Source of the DNA: Fimbriimonas ginsengisoli Gsoil 348
GTDB lineage: Bacteria > Armatimonadota > Fimbriimonadia > Fimbriimonadales > Fimbriimonadaceae
DNA: 64,000 nucleotides
Direction: 5' to 3'
NCBI GenBank assembly: GCA_945881865.1
Contig: CAMCVK010000014.1
Span: forward strand, 1-64,000
Numbering within the stretch: the stretch's first letter is position 1; each line of letters opens with the position of its first letter. A model generated the notes under the pieces. It made no database searches. It saw only the letters and a list, made by a program, of their open reading frames with translations, and was not told the origin of the DNA. Made by a program: the position numbers and the translations under genes. Shown here piece by piece: positions 50,868 through 59,044 of this stretch.

Positions 50868-51557
50868 TCACGGCTTGCGTCGACCTGGAATATTTCGCAT
50901 GTCCCAGCGTTCGTTGACATCCTTTGTTCCCTCCACTAGCGTGAGAAAGGTCTCGGGCCGGTGGCGAACGCGTAAGGCGGTTTCATCGAGAAGTGCCCGG
51001 ACGGCGAGGCGCGTTCGCTCTGGCACGCGGGGGCCGGCCTCGACCGGCGGACCGAACGACAGAAACGCCTCGGGCCGCTCGTGAAAGGCCATCTCGTACC
51101 GAATCGCGACCGGGATGACGGCCACTCCAGGCACTTTCTTTGCGATCAACCCTAGCGCATCGCCGAAGGGCAGCAACTCCGGCGGATAGTGGAGCTCCGA
51201 TTCCGCGAACAACAAGAGGTTCTTTTTTCCGGCCTGCAAAGCTCGGATGGATTGCCGAATCGTGGCGGCCCGACCGGCCGCGTCGTCCCGGGGAAACCGC
51301 ATTCCGCCGACCTTGCCAAACAGTGGAAACGCGTCGAACTCGGTGACCCAGTCGAGGAACGGATAGCCGAGCTTCGTGAGGGCCACATACATCAGGTAGC
51401 CGTCGTGCCAGCCATGATGGTTTGGCACAAAAATTGCGGGCTGCGAGACGGGCGCGCTTGGCGGAATCCAACGCACGGTGTGGAACGCCTTGCGCACCGA
51501 CCGACGGATCATGCCGTCGACGAGCTTCCCAATCAGGCCGATTGTTTGCGGTTCCAA
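50868..51557 (-). CDS. PlsC-type acyltransferase of the carotenoid cluster
   Basis: A 229-residue acyltransferase. The HX4D catalytic motif is FVPNHHGWHDGYLM, followed by FPLFGKVGGMRFPRDD and the LLLFAESELHYPPE block, as in 1-acylglycerol-3-phosphate acyltransferases. Set between crtI- and crtB-like genes, it may acylate a carotenoid (glycoside) instead of a phospholipid; that is inference. The start is uncertain: TTG at 51557 lies 5 nt after the crtI-like stop, and ATG at 51512 gives a 214-residue protein. Confidence 0.75.
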   Translation of the reverse strand: MEPQTIGLIGKLVDGMIRRSVRKAFHTVRWIPPSAPVSQPAIFVPNHHGWHDGYLMYVALTKLGYPFLDWVTEFDAFPLFGKVGGMRFPRDDAAGRAATIRQSIRALQAGKKNLLLFAESELHYPPELLPFGDALGLIAKKVPGVAVIPVAIRYEMAFHERPEAFLSFGPPVEAGPRVPERTRLAVRALLDETALRVRHRPETFLTLVEGTKDVNERWDMRNIPGRRKP

Positions 51558-51562
51558 ACCGC

Positions 51563-53017
51563 CTATAAGTGTCCCGCTTTTTGCAGGCGATCTTCCACGA
51601 ATTCGGCACCAATCAGCACCATCGGCAGGCCATTTCCGGGCGTCGTGCTCGCGCCGACGAAAAACAGGTGCGGATTCGACTTGGATCGATTGGCCGGGCG
51701 GAAGCAAACGCTCTGCATGAAGTCGTGGCTGAGGCCGAACGCCGCCCCCTTATCGAGGCCCAACTCTTCGTGCCAGTCGTGGGGCGAATACGTCTTCATC
51801 GCGCGAACGTTCTCCGGCCGGAACGACGACTCCTTCGCCAACCGTCGGAAGATTTTCTGTTGCAGGTCGGCACCGTCGGCATCCGAAAAGTGGTGATCGA
51901 GGTTCGGCGAAGGAACGAGCACGTACAGGTTCTCGTGGCCGGGCGGTGCCTTCGTTCGATCGGTCTTTGAGGAAAGCGCGACGTAGAACGCCGGGTCGGT
52001 TGGGATTTCGGAGCGGTTGAAAATCTGGTCGAGGTTCTCGAAAAAGTCCGAACCCATCACGATGTTGTGGTGAAGAAGCTCCGGTATCTCGCCTTCATAA
52101 TCCATGTACATCATGTAGGCCGAGCACGAGTAGCGTCGCTTTTTCGGGGCCTCTCCGAGAAGCTCGCGCTCGGCGTAGGGAAGGTCGACGTTGCAAATAA
52201 TCGCGTCGGCGGTGAGGGTTTCGCCGCTTTCCAGCCAAACCGAGTTGCCCTTAATCTTGGTCACTTTCGTGTTCAGCCGAATCGTTGCGCCGCGCTTCTC
52301 GGCGAGCCGAGCGACGGACCGGCAGATTTGGATCATGCCGCCGTCGGGGTACCAGATGCCCTCGCCGTACTCCATGTACGCCAGCACGCCGTAGACGTAG
52401 GGTGCGGCATAAGGGCTAAGCCCCAGGTACATCGTCTGCAGGCAAAACAGCTGCCGCAGGGCCGGATCGGTGAACGTGCGCTCTACTTCTTTCGCCAGAT
52501 TGCTCAGCATGCGGTGCTTCAGCGCGAGGGCCGCGCTGCCCGGCGTGGCAAGGTCGAGCGGCGAGTTGTAGTTTCGGCGCACGAAAGCCGGAATGCACTC
52601 GCGGTACATCTCGCCCAGGCGACCGATGAACTCGGGGTACTTGGACGCGTCTTCCGCATTGGCAAAAGCCTCAATCGACCTCTTCATTAGCGCCATGTTC
52701 GAGGTGCAATCCAGTCGATTGCGGATGCCCTCTTGCGGGAAGAAGACGCGGTAGTTGGGGTCGCAAAGCGATATCGAAAGGTGATCCGACAGCTTTTCGC
52801 CGACGTCCGAGAAGAGCCGATTGAACGGGTCCAGCATCATCATCAGCGTGGGGCCGCCGTCAAAAACGCAGTCGTTCACCCGAACCTCGCGGTTTCGCCC
52901 ACCAACCTGGTCGGTTTGCTCTAGAACCGTGACCCGGTGACCCCGATGGGCCAATCGTAGCGCCGTCGCGAGGCCCCCAAGGCCAGCCCCAACCACGATA
53001 AAGTTCTTCTCCGCCAC
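51563..53017 (-). CDS. crtI: Phytoene desaturase (CrtI-type)
   Basis: A 484-residue FAD enzyme that introduces double bonds into phytoene. The dinucleotide-binding motif VVGAGLGGLATALRLAHRGHRV is at the N-terminus (about 6-27), followed by LEQTDQVGGRNREV and the CrtI-type FDGGPTLMMMLDPF. The C-terminus has the usual FVGASTTPGNGLPMVLIGAEF. I take GTG 53017 because it begins directly before the FAD motif; the frame stays open further upstream, inside the cruF-like gene. Second gene of the minus-strand carotenoid set. Confidence 0.92.
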   Translation of the reverse strand: MAEKNFIVVGAGLGGLATALRLAHRGHRVTVLEQTDQVGGRNREVRVNDCVFDGGPTLMMMLDPFNRLFSDVGEKLSDHLSISLCDPNYRVFFPQEGIRNRLDCTSNMALMKRSIEAFANAEDASKYPEFIGRLGEMYRECIPAFVRRNYNSPLDLATPGSAALALKHRMLSNLAKEVERTFTDPALRQLFCLQTMYLGLSPYAAPYVYGVLAYMEYGEGIWYPDGGMIQICRSVARLAEKRGATIRLNTKVTKIKGNSVWLESGETLTADAIICNVDLPYAERELLGEAPKKRRYSCSAYMMYMDYEGEIPELLHHNIVMGSDFFENLDQIFNRSEIPTDPAFYVALSSKTDRTKAPPGHENLYVLVPSPNLDHHFSDADGADLQQKIFRRLAKESSFRPENVRAMKTYSPHDWHEELGLDKGAAFGLSHDFMQSVCFRPANRSKSNPHLFFVGASTTPGNGLPMVLIGAEFVEDRLQKAGHL

Positions 53018-53025
53018 GGTCTGTT

Positions 53026-53715
53026 CTACCGAGTTTGCGCCGGGTTCGTCCCGAGTAGGCCGATGAGGCCAAAGCCGATGATGAGCGCGACATAAGCACC
53101 GAGCACAATCGCGGCGGTTCGGCGGTCCGGTTTCACCGACGAACGCAGGGGCGCCGCCGCCGCCAGCGCGGAAACGAGCCACCACCCGATGAAGTTTTGG
53201 TATGGCGCGCCGCCGGGCAGCGGTCCATCCGCCGGAATCCAGGACCAGTATCGGAGCTGCCAAACCATCACCGGCTCCATGAACAGATCTACCGTGGCGG
53301 CGAGAGTCGCGGTGGCGGCAATGCGGCCGGCGACCGGCCACTCATGCGGTGTGAGTTGGATGCAGGCCAGCACGATTTTCGCCCAGGCAAACGGCAGCAG
53401 CAGAGGGAAGAAGTGGCCGCCCGGCAGCGTAACGCTCGGCCACCAATTGCCGGTGTAGGTGTACCGTCCAAAGGGAAATCCGGTGTAAATGCCGCAGATC
53501 TCGGAGACTCCCCCGATGATCGGGACCAAAAGTAGAGCCGATGTTCCGGCCCGCAGGGCAAGCAAACCCACCCCCAGCACCAGCAAGCAAAACGAGCAAA
53601 GCGGCGCGATGAAACCGGGATCCAGGTTCAAACGGGAGGAAAGCAAAGAGCCCGCGAGCGAGAAGACGGTGAGGCCAACGTACAACCGTAGCAGCGTCGG
53701 GCGTTTTTCCTCCAT
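53026..53715 (-). CDS. cruF: CruF-like carotenoid 1',2'-hydratase (DUF422)
   Basis: A 229-residue membrane protein with about six helices and the DUF422 pattern: GVSEICGIYTGFPFGRYTYTG, HFFPLLLPFAWAK, DLFMEPVMVWQLRYWSW and PLPGGAPYQNFIGWWLVS. Family members (CruF, bisanhydrobacterioruberin hydratase) add water to the end of linear carotenoids. It lies 8 nt before crtI and completes a linear, probably hydroxylated carotenoid pathway. Confidence 0.82.
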   Translation of the reverse strand: MEEKRPTLLRLYVGLTVFSLAGSLLSSRLNLDPGFIAPLCSFCLLVLGVGLLALRAGTSALLLVPIIGGVSEICGIYTGFPFGRYTYTGNWWPSVTLPGGHFFPLLLPFAWAKIVLACIQLTPHEWPVAGRIAATATLAATVDLFMEPVMVWQLRYWSWIPADGPLPGGAPYQNFIGWWLVSALAAAAPLRSSVKPDRRTAAIVLGAYVALIIGFGLIGLLGTNPAQTR

Positions 53716-53758
53716 GCCGTCCCATGGTACCGAGCGTGGGATTCCTGGCCGACGATGC

Positions 53759-53764
53759 TATAAT
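53759..53764 (+). promoter_or_regulatory. -10 box of tRNA-Ser promoter
   Basis: A consensus TATAAT lies 13 nt before the 5' end of the tRNA gene, in the correct place for a short pre-tRNA leader. Confidence 0.65.
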
Positions 53765-53777
53765 GCTTTGTCCACGC

Positions 53778-53869
53778 GGAGAGATGGCTGAGTGGACGAA
53801 AGCGCCCGCCTGCTAAGTGGGTAGGGGTCGATAGACTCCTCTCGGGTTCGAATCCCGATCTCTCCGCCA
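53778..53869 (+). tRNA. tRNA-Ser (anticodon GCT)
   Basis: A 92-nt gene with encoded CCA. Acceptor GGAGAGA/TCTCTCC, anticodon loop CTGCTAA (anticodon GCT), a long variable arm (GGGGTCGATAGACTCC) typical of serine tRNAs and T-arm CGGG-TTCGAAT-CCCG are all well paired. Encoded between the cruF-like gene and a lytic transglycosylase gene. Confidence 0.95.
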
Positions 53870-53899
53870 GTTTATGGGGCTGATTTTCGGCCCGACCTG

Positions 53900-54937
53900 A
53901 TGATCACGCGAACGCAAATCTTGATTTGGGCAGCGGTTTTAGGCACATTTTTCGCGGTGCCCGCGACGCTTCACGCGCGACCATCGGAACCAGAGGTTGT
54001 CTCCGCGCCAATCGGTAAGGACGAGTTTTCCCTCCGCCGCCGTCAGTACGGCATCGAAGAAACCATTCGCGTGGAGAAGCTGGCTACGTTTGTCGGCACG
54101 AAGTTCTTCGAAATCCGCGGCCGCGTGAAGGGAATCTTGAGCCACCAGACCGAGGCGGGCGAGTACAAGGCGATCCTGATCGAACGAAACGTGACGGACA
54201 CGGTCGAAGTTGAAGTTCCGGCGATTCCGGACTGGCTGAAAGACATCGAAATGGACGTGCGCATGGTGGTTCGGGCGGATCGTGCCGAAGCCGCCGGCCC
54301 GCTTCGGCTGCGGCTGATTGAAGCGATGCCCGCCACCGGAATCGCCGACTTGGTCAAACCAAAGCCCAAACCCAAGCCGACCCGAACGAAGAGCACACCT
54401 ACCAGCCGTGCAGCCGCAAACCGGTACGGTAGTCGCGCGCCGGTGATCTTGCCGCGCAGTGAAGTCGAGCCGATTTACGCCGCATTTATCCGAAGGCAAA
54501 ATCCACGCCTATCCGAGAAGGAGGCGCTCCGAATGGCGCAGGGCGTCATCGGTTTCAGCCTGCGTTACGGCGTTGAGCCCCGGCTCATCATGTCCGTCAT
54601 CATGGTCGAGAGCGGATTTAATCCGGCGGCCACCAGCTACAAGGGCGCGATGGGACTTGGGCAACTAATGCCGCGCACCGCCACCGGGCTGGGCGTGCGC
54701 AACGCTTACGATTCGATTGAGAATATCTACGGGATGATCAAGCTGATGCGGCAGCACCTAGAGTTCTATCGCGCGCGGAAATCCGACGACGGCGAGGTCC
54801 TTACGCTGGCGCTGGCGGCGTATAACGCCGGTGCCGGAGCGGTGAAGCGGCACGGCGGCGTTCCGCCGTACAAAGAGACGCAACGGTACGTCGTGAAGGT
54901 GATGCAGGTTTACCGGGCACTCACCAAAAACGGCTAA
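53900..54937 (+). CDS. Exported lytic transglycosylase (SLT domain)
   Basis: A 345-residue protein with an N-terminal signal segment (ILIWAAVLGTFFAVPATLHA). A central beta-rich domain of unknown type is followed by a basic Lys/Pro linker (KPKPKPKPTRTK). The C-terminal SLT domain has the catalytic Glu in LIMSVIMVESGFNPAATS, then GAMGLGQLMPRTATGLGV and LALAAYNAGAGAVKRHGG. It cleaves peptidoglycan to form anhydromuramic ends. Confidence 0.92.
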   Translation: MITRTQILIWAAVLGTFFAVPATLHARPSEPEVVSAPIGKDEFSLRRRQYGIEETIRVEKLATFVGTKFFEIRGRVKGILSHQTEAGEYKAILIERNVTDTVEVEVPAIPDWLKDIEMDVRMVVRADRAEAAGPLRLRLIEAMPATGIADLVKPKPKPKPTRTKSTPTSRAAANRYGSRAPVILPRSEVEPIYAAFIRRQNPRLSEKEALRMAQGVIGFSLRYGVEPRLIMSVIMVESGFNPAATSYKGAMGLGQLMPRTATGLGVRNAYDSIENIYGMIKLMRQHLEFYRARKSDDGEVLTLALAAYNAGAGAVKRHGGVPPYKETQRYVVKVMQVYRALTKNG

Positions 54938-55542
54938 GGCTTCTCAGTCTGGTTGAACTGAGAACCCGGCAAGACGGCGCCGACGTTCTTCAGCTCTTCC
55001 CGGAACCCGGCCACGGTTTCTTCCGCCGCCGCATAGTTCGACTTCGCAATCGCAATTTGCTCCATCAGGTCCTTGTAGGCCTTGTCGGTTTTCGCAAGCG
55101 TGGCTTGCACTTCGGCGGTCGTTCGCTCGGCGTTTTCGGCGAGCTTCTTGGCGTCTTCGACCTTCTTCCTAACCTTCGCTTGTAGGTCAAGTTGCTCGAT
55201 CGCGGCGTCGAGACGTGCCACTTCTTCTTCGACGTAGGCCTGACGAAGGGTGTCGATGTTGTCCGGCAGTTTAATGTTTGCCAATTCGGACTGTAGGTCG
55301 ATCATTTTTGTGCGAACGAAGTCCAGCGTGTCCCGTTTGGTTCGTTCGGTGACGGTTTGGGCCGCCTCACTGGCCGATAGCCAGTTGGAGCGAGCAAGCC
55401 CGTCGGCCTTCTTTGCTTCCTTTGTCACCGTTTCCCGCACCTTCACGGGAATCACCGGTGCCCCATTCTCTGCCACGGGTTCATCGCAGCCCGCCAGCAA
55501 GAGAATGCTGGCGGGTAGAAGGGCGGCTAAAAGGTTCTTCAT
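54934..55542 (-). CDS. Coiled-coil lipoprotein
   Basis: A 202-residue protein with a lipobox (LLLAGC, Cys 19) and then long helices with heptad spacing (EVARLDAAIEQLDLQAKVRKK and later VEDAKKLAENAERTT). Probably an envelope-anchored helical bundle; no family recognised. Its ATG overlaps the nucleotidyltransferase stop by 4 nt and it ends convergent with the transglycosylase gene, overlapping by 4 nt. Confidence 0.72.
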   Translation of the reverse strand: MKNLLAALLPASILLLAGCDEPVAENGAPVIPVKVRETVTKEAKKADGLARSNWLSASEAAQTVTERTKRDTLDFVRTKMIDLQSELANIKLPDNIDTLRQAYVEEEVARLDAAIEQLDLQAKVRKKVEDAKKLAENAERTTAEVQATLAKTDKAYKDLMEQIAIAKSNYAAAEETVAGFREELKNVGAVLPGSQFNQTEKP

Positions 55543-56465
55543 CTTCGGTCGTCGTCGTAGACGATGGCGTTCACCACGTCTCCGTCTACCTTAACCGTTC
55601 CGCCCAACACGGCGTGCCGAACTTCGCCCGATACCGTGACGTTTGCCCCAGGCAGAATCACCGAGTCGGAAATCTTTCCGACCGAGACGGTGGCACCTTC
55701 GCCGATGATCACCATCGGTCCGGCTTCACCTTCCAGGCTGCCGGCGTTCAGGCTCTCGCCTTTCGAAAGGTAGAAGCTGGTCTCCAGGAAGGAATCGAGC
55801 GTTCCGGTATCGAACCAGTCGCCCTCGTAAACGCCCGCCAAGACGGTTTCGCCGCGGTCGATCAGCATCTGGATGGCATCCGTAATCTCGTACTCGCCGC
55901 GTCCGCTTGGCTGAAGATCGGGCAAAACCTTCCATAGCTGCGGACCAAAGAAGTACATGCCGGCCATGGCCAGGTTCGATTCTGGCTCCTTCGGCTTCTC
56001 GACCAACTTCACGATGCGGTCGCCTTCCACGTTTGCAACGCCGAATCGGCTCGGGTCCTCGACGGCCTTCACCAGGTTCAGGTTGGCAACGCCTGACGCT
56101 TCGAAGCGGCTGGCAATTTCCTTGAAGTCGCTTCCGTACACGGCGTCGCCAAGATACAGCACAAAGTTGTCGTCGCCGACGAACTCTTGGGCGAATCCAA
56201 CGGCGTGTGCGAGACCTTTGGGCTCGGTTTGGCGGACGTACGAAAGATGGATCCCGAACTGGGAACCATCTCCGAGCGATTCCTTCATGATCGACTCGTT
56301 CTCGCCGACAACGATGCAGATGTCCGTAACGCCCATCTCCTTCAGTCGGTCAAAAGCGTAATGCAGTGTGGGCCGATTCGCCATAGGCAGAAGCGGCTTG
56401 GGCGTGAAGAACGTGACAGGGTAGAGACGGCTTCCCTTACCGGCGGCGAGAATAACTCCTTTCAT
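55539..56465 (-). CDS. Sugar-1-phosphate nucleotidyltransferase with left-handed beta-helix tail
   Basis: A 308-residue NTP-transferase. The nucleotide-binding signature VILAAGKGSRLYPVT...PKPLLPMANRP is at the N-terminus. VLYLGDAVYG carries the metal-binding Asp, VEKPKEPESNLAMAGMYFF is the sugar region, and EGDWFDTGTLDSFLE follows. The last 70 residues have hexapeptide-like repeats. It resembles archaeal and actinobacterial glucose-1-phosphate thymidylyl- or uridylyltransferases; nucleotide and sugar cannot be told from sequence alone. First gene of an operon with the coiled-coil lipoprotein. Confidence 0.87.
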   Translation of the reverse strand: MKGVILAAGKGSRLYPVTFFTPKPLLPMANRPTLHYAFDRLKEMGVTDICIVVGENESIMKESLGDGSQFGIHLSYVRQTEPKGLAHAVGFAQEFVGDDNFVLYLGDAVYGSDFKEIASRFEASGVANLNLVKAVEDPSRFGVANVEGDRIVKLVEKPKEPESNLAMAGMYFFGPQLWKVLPDLQPSGRGEYEITDAIQMLIDRGETVLAGVYEGDWFDTGTLDSFLETSFYLSKGESLNAGSLEGEAGPMVIIGEGATVSVGKISDSVILPGANVTVSGEVRHAVLGGTVKVDGDVVNAIVYDDDRR

Positions 56466-56516
56466 AACGTGCCTTGGCGTACCGGTCGGATTGTATCCGC
56501 AGGTAACCTTTTTTGC

Positions 56517-57737
56517 ATGGACGGCCGTCGCTTCACCGGAAAAAGGCGACTTCTCGGGTGCTTCGCCCTGCTTTTGGCCATGGCCGCCTGCGGGCCAAAA
56601 TCAACCGAGAACATGCCGACGTTTGCCGATCCAGATACGGCCTACGTCCCCACGACCGGGACCGGAAACGCATTTGACGTCTACGCGCAGGTTGCGATTG
56701 CGGTCGAGCAGAATCCCGCGGACCCGCAGAAGCAGGGCCAACTTACCGAGTTTGCCCAGAAAAAGCTGTTGGTCACGTTTGCGCCCGAGCTGAAGGAAAT
56801 CGCCGACGCCACCAAGCTGACGTGCGACTTCAAGTTTCGAACCCGGGACCCTTTCATCCCGGCGCCATTCGTGAGCGGCTGGCGTGCGCTGGGCAGGCTA
56901 TACGTTTGGAAAGTGGAGCAAGCGGTAAAGGCAAACGACCTCGCCACGGCGGTAGAAACCGTATGCGTTGCCACAAAATTCGGCTTCGATCTCATGGGTG
57001 GCGGCGGCGTCGAAGCGGACCTTGGAGCCACCATCGTTGATGGGGTCCGACAGGCAATTTTACCGGCTTGGCCACGGCTTACTCCGCCCCAACTTTGGAC
57101 GCTATCGCAGCGCGTCAAGCGGGCCAGCTTCGGGCATGACTCACCGTCCGAGCTCCTGAAGCGGGAGCGGCAGAACGTCCAGGTCGCACTTCAATACGTC
57201 CTCGAACGGTCGGCCGAAGGAAAGCTCACCGAGCTCTACCAAAATACGGGTGCCGACCACGAGGTCATCGACCACCTAAAGAAGATTCAAGGCAACGCGA
57301 GTAAGCGCACCGAATTTTTTCGCGGGCTGGCTGCCGAAGAGGCCGAGAGATTCCGCTTCGTAAACGAGCTAGACACGGACCGCACGCAGCCAAACCCCGA
57401 GTTTGACAAAAACCGCATGTGGCGGCGGCTGTCGAGGCTGCTGTTTTCGGGCTACCGCCCGCTTCGAGATCGGGTCGAAACAACGCTGGCCCGTACCCGA
57501 CTCTTGGTTATCTCTTGCGTTCTCGAACGGCAGCTAAGAACCTCGAAGCCGCTACCGAAGACGCTGGACGGAGTCTCCAGTCCGACCCGCATCGACCCGT
57601 TTAGTGGCGATAAGTTCGGATTTAGCCAGGACGGCACCAGCTATAACGTTTACTCCATAGGCAAAGATGGCGTTGACAACGGCGGTGAGAGCGACCCCAC
57701 TCACACCGCGCCGGACCTTCGCCTCGAACCGTATTAA
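56517..57737 (+). CDS. Lipoprotein of unknown function
   Basis: A 406-residue protein starting MDGRRFTGKRRLLGCFALLLAMAACG, a signal peptide with lipobox (MAAC). The rest is helical (FAPELKEIADATKLTC, VEQAVKANDLATAVETV). The C-terminus (YNVYSIGKDGVDNGGES) is a pattern common at the ends of planctomycete- and Armatimonadota-type surface proteins. The frame is open further upstream, but the lipoprotein signal fixes this ATG. Its 3' end overlaps the cinA stop by 4 nt (convergent). Confidence 0.72.
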   Translation: MDGRRFTGKRRLLGCFALLLAMAACGPKSTENMPTFADPDTAYVPTTGTGNAFDVYAQVAIAVEQNPADPQKQGQLTEFAQKKLLVTFAPELKEIADATKLTCDFKFRTRDPFIPAPFVSGWRALGRLYVWKVEQAVKANDLATAVETVCVATKFGFDLMGGGGVEADLGATIVDGVRQAILPAWPRLTPPQLWTLSQRVKRASFGHDSPSELLKRERQNVQVALQYVLERSAEGKLTELYQNTGADHEVIDHLKKIQGNASKRTEFFRGLAAEEAERFRFVNELDTDRTQPNPEFDKNRMWRRLSRLLFSGYRPLRDRVETTLARTRLLVISCVLERQLRTSKPLPKTLDGVSSPTRIDPFSGDKFGFSQDGTSYNVYSIGKDGVDNGGESDPTHTAPDLRLEPY

Positions 57738-58969
57738 TCGGCCAGGATCGTCTCGCGCAGCATCGTCAGTGCGGTTTGCGTCGCGCGCCGCTGGATGTCC
57801 TCTCGGATGCCGCGGTACTGAAACTCCTCGACGCGGGTGCCTTCCGGAGAGGCAAAGGCAAGAAACGTTTTGCCAACCGGCTTCCCGCCGGGTTCTACTC
57901 CGGGGCCGGCATTCCCGGTGATCGCCACCGAGAACGTAGAGCCGAAGGCGCGACGGGCACCTTCCGCCATTTCGATGGCCGTCTCGCCGCTGACCGGACC
58001 GTGGGCGGCAAGGGTCTCGGGGGACACGCCAAGAAGGGCGGTTTTCGCTCCTGCCGCGTAGGCGACCACGCCACCAAGGAAGCCACGCGACGCGCCGGGA
58101 ACTCCGGTGAGTCTCGCCCCCAGTTGGCCGCCCGTCATACTTTCGGCCACGGAGATCGTCTCGCCCCGCTGTGCCAGCAGTTCCAAGACGTTCTCTTCCA
58201 AGGTGGTCTCGTTCGTTCCGAAAAGGTGGTTGCCAAGAATCGCGGCGATTCTCGCCTGAACGGGTTCGATGAGGGCCTCGGCTTCGGCGACGTTGGCGGC
58301 GCGAGCCGTCACGCGGAGGTGAACCTCGCCGGTATGGGCGTAGGGCGCGACGGTCGGGTTCTCGCTGCCCATCACCTCGGCCACCATCTCCTCCACGGCG
58401 CTTTCTCCGATTCCTATCACGCGAAGGGTGCGCGAGTGGATGACCCCGCCACCAAGCGTCTCGAAGAACGTCTTCACGGGCCCAAACGCCATCGGGTTGA
58501 ACTCGCCTTTGGGTCCAGGGAGCGCCACGACCACTTTGCCGTTCTTTTGGCAAAGCAGTCCGGGCGCGGTACCGTTCGGGTTCTCAATCATGCGGCCACT
58601 CGCGGGAACGTCCGCCTGGCGGGCATTCGACTCGGCGAACGGGTAGTTCCGCTTCTCAAACCAGCCTCGTAGCTCGGCTTCGTAGCCCGCATCCCGAACA
58701 AGCTCATCGCCCAAAGCCGCGGCAATGGCGTCGCGGGTGAGGTCATCCATCGTTGGGCCGAGGCCGCCGATGGTGACGAGGATGTCGGCCCGTGAAAGGC
58801 TTTCCTTGAGCGAGGCGACAAGCCGGTCGAAGTTATCGCCGATCGTCGCGCGCCGCTGGCAGGCGATCCCGCACTCGGCGAGAACACGCGCCATCGTTGG
58901 GGCGTGGGTATCGATGATTTGACCCAACAGAAGTTCGGTGCCCACGGAAACGATCTCGGCGGTTTTCAC
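57734..58969 (-). CDS. cinA: CinA family: nicotinamide-nucleotide amidase / molybdopterin-binding domain
   Basis: A 411-residue protein with both CinA domains: the N-terminal MoCF-like domain (EIVSVGTELLLGQIIDTHAP, VTIGGLGPTMDDLTRDAIAAAL) and the C-terminal amidase domain (ISVAESMTGGQLGARLTGVPGAS in two parts, and VAITGNAGPGVEPGGKPVGK). The enzyme recycles pyridine nucleotides and is linked to competence genes. I take GTG 58969, since it gives the family's standard start and lies 6 nt after a CAAAAT box; ATG 59017 is the other option. Confidence 0.9.
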   Translation of the reverse strand: MKTAEIVSVGTELLLGQIIDTHAPTMARVLAECGIACQRRATIGDNFDRLVASLKESLSRADILVTIGGLGPTMDDLTRDAIAAALGDELVRDAGYEAELRGWFEKRNYPFAESNARQADVPASGRMIENPNGTAPGLLCQKNGKVVVALPGPKGEFNPMAFGPVKTFFETLGGGVIHSRTLRVIGIGESAVEEMVAEVMGSENPTVAPYAHTGEVHLRVTARAANVAEAEALIEPVQARIAAILGNHLFGTNETTLEENVLELLAQRGETISVAESMTGGQLGARLTGVPGASRGFLGGVVAYAAGAKTALLGVSPETLAAHGPVSGETAIEMAEGARRAFGSTFSVAITGNAGPGVEPGGKPVGKTFLAFASPEGTRVEEFQYRGIREDIQRRATQTALTMLRETILAD

Positions 58970-59032
58970 CTTTCCATTTTGCGGGATCGGCGACGCGTCG
59001 GTGAAAATGCCCGCCATGGGGGATGCCCCTGG

Positions 59033-59038
59033 TACCCT
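59033..59038 (+). promoter_or_regulatory. -10 box of a leaderless transcript
   Basis: TACCCT ends 6 nt before the GTG at 59045, which fixes that start codon. No Shine-Dalgarno is present. Confidence 0.55.
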
Positions 59039-59044
59039 ATTGTG

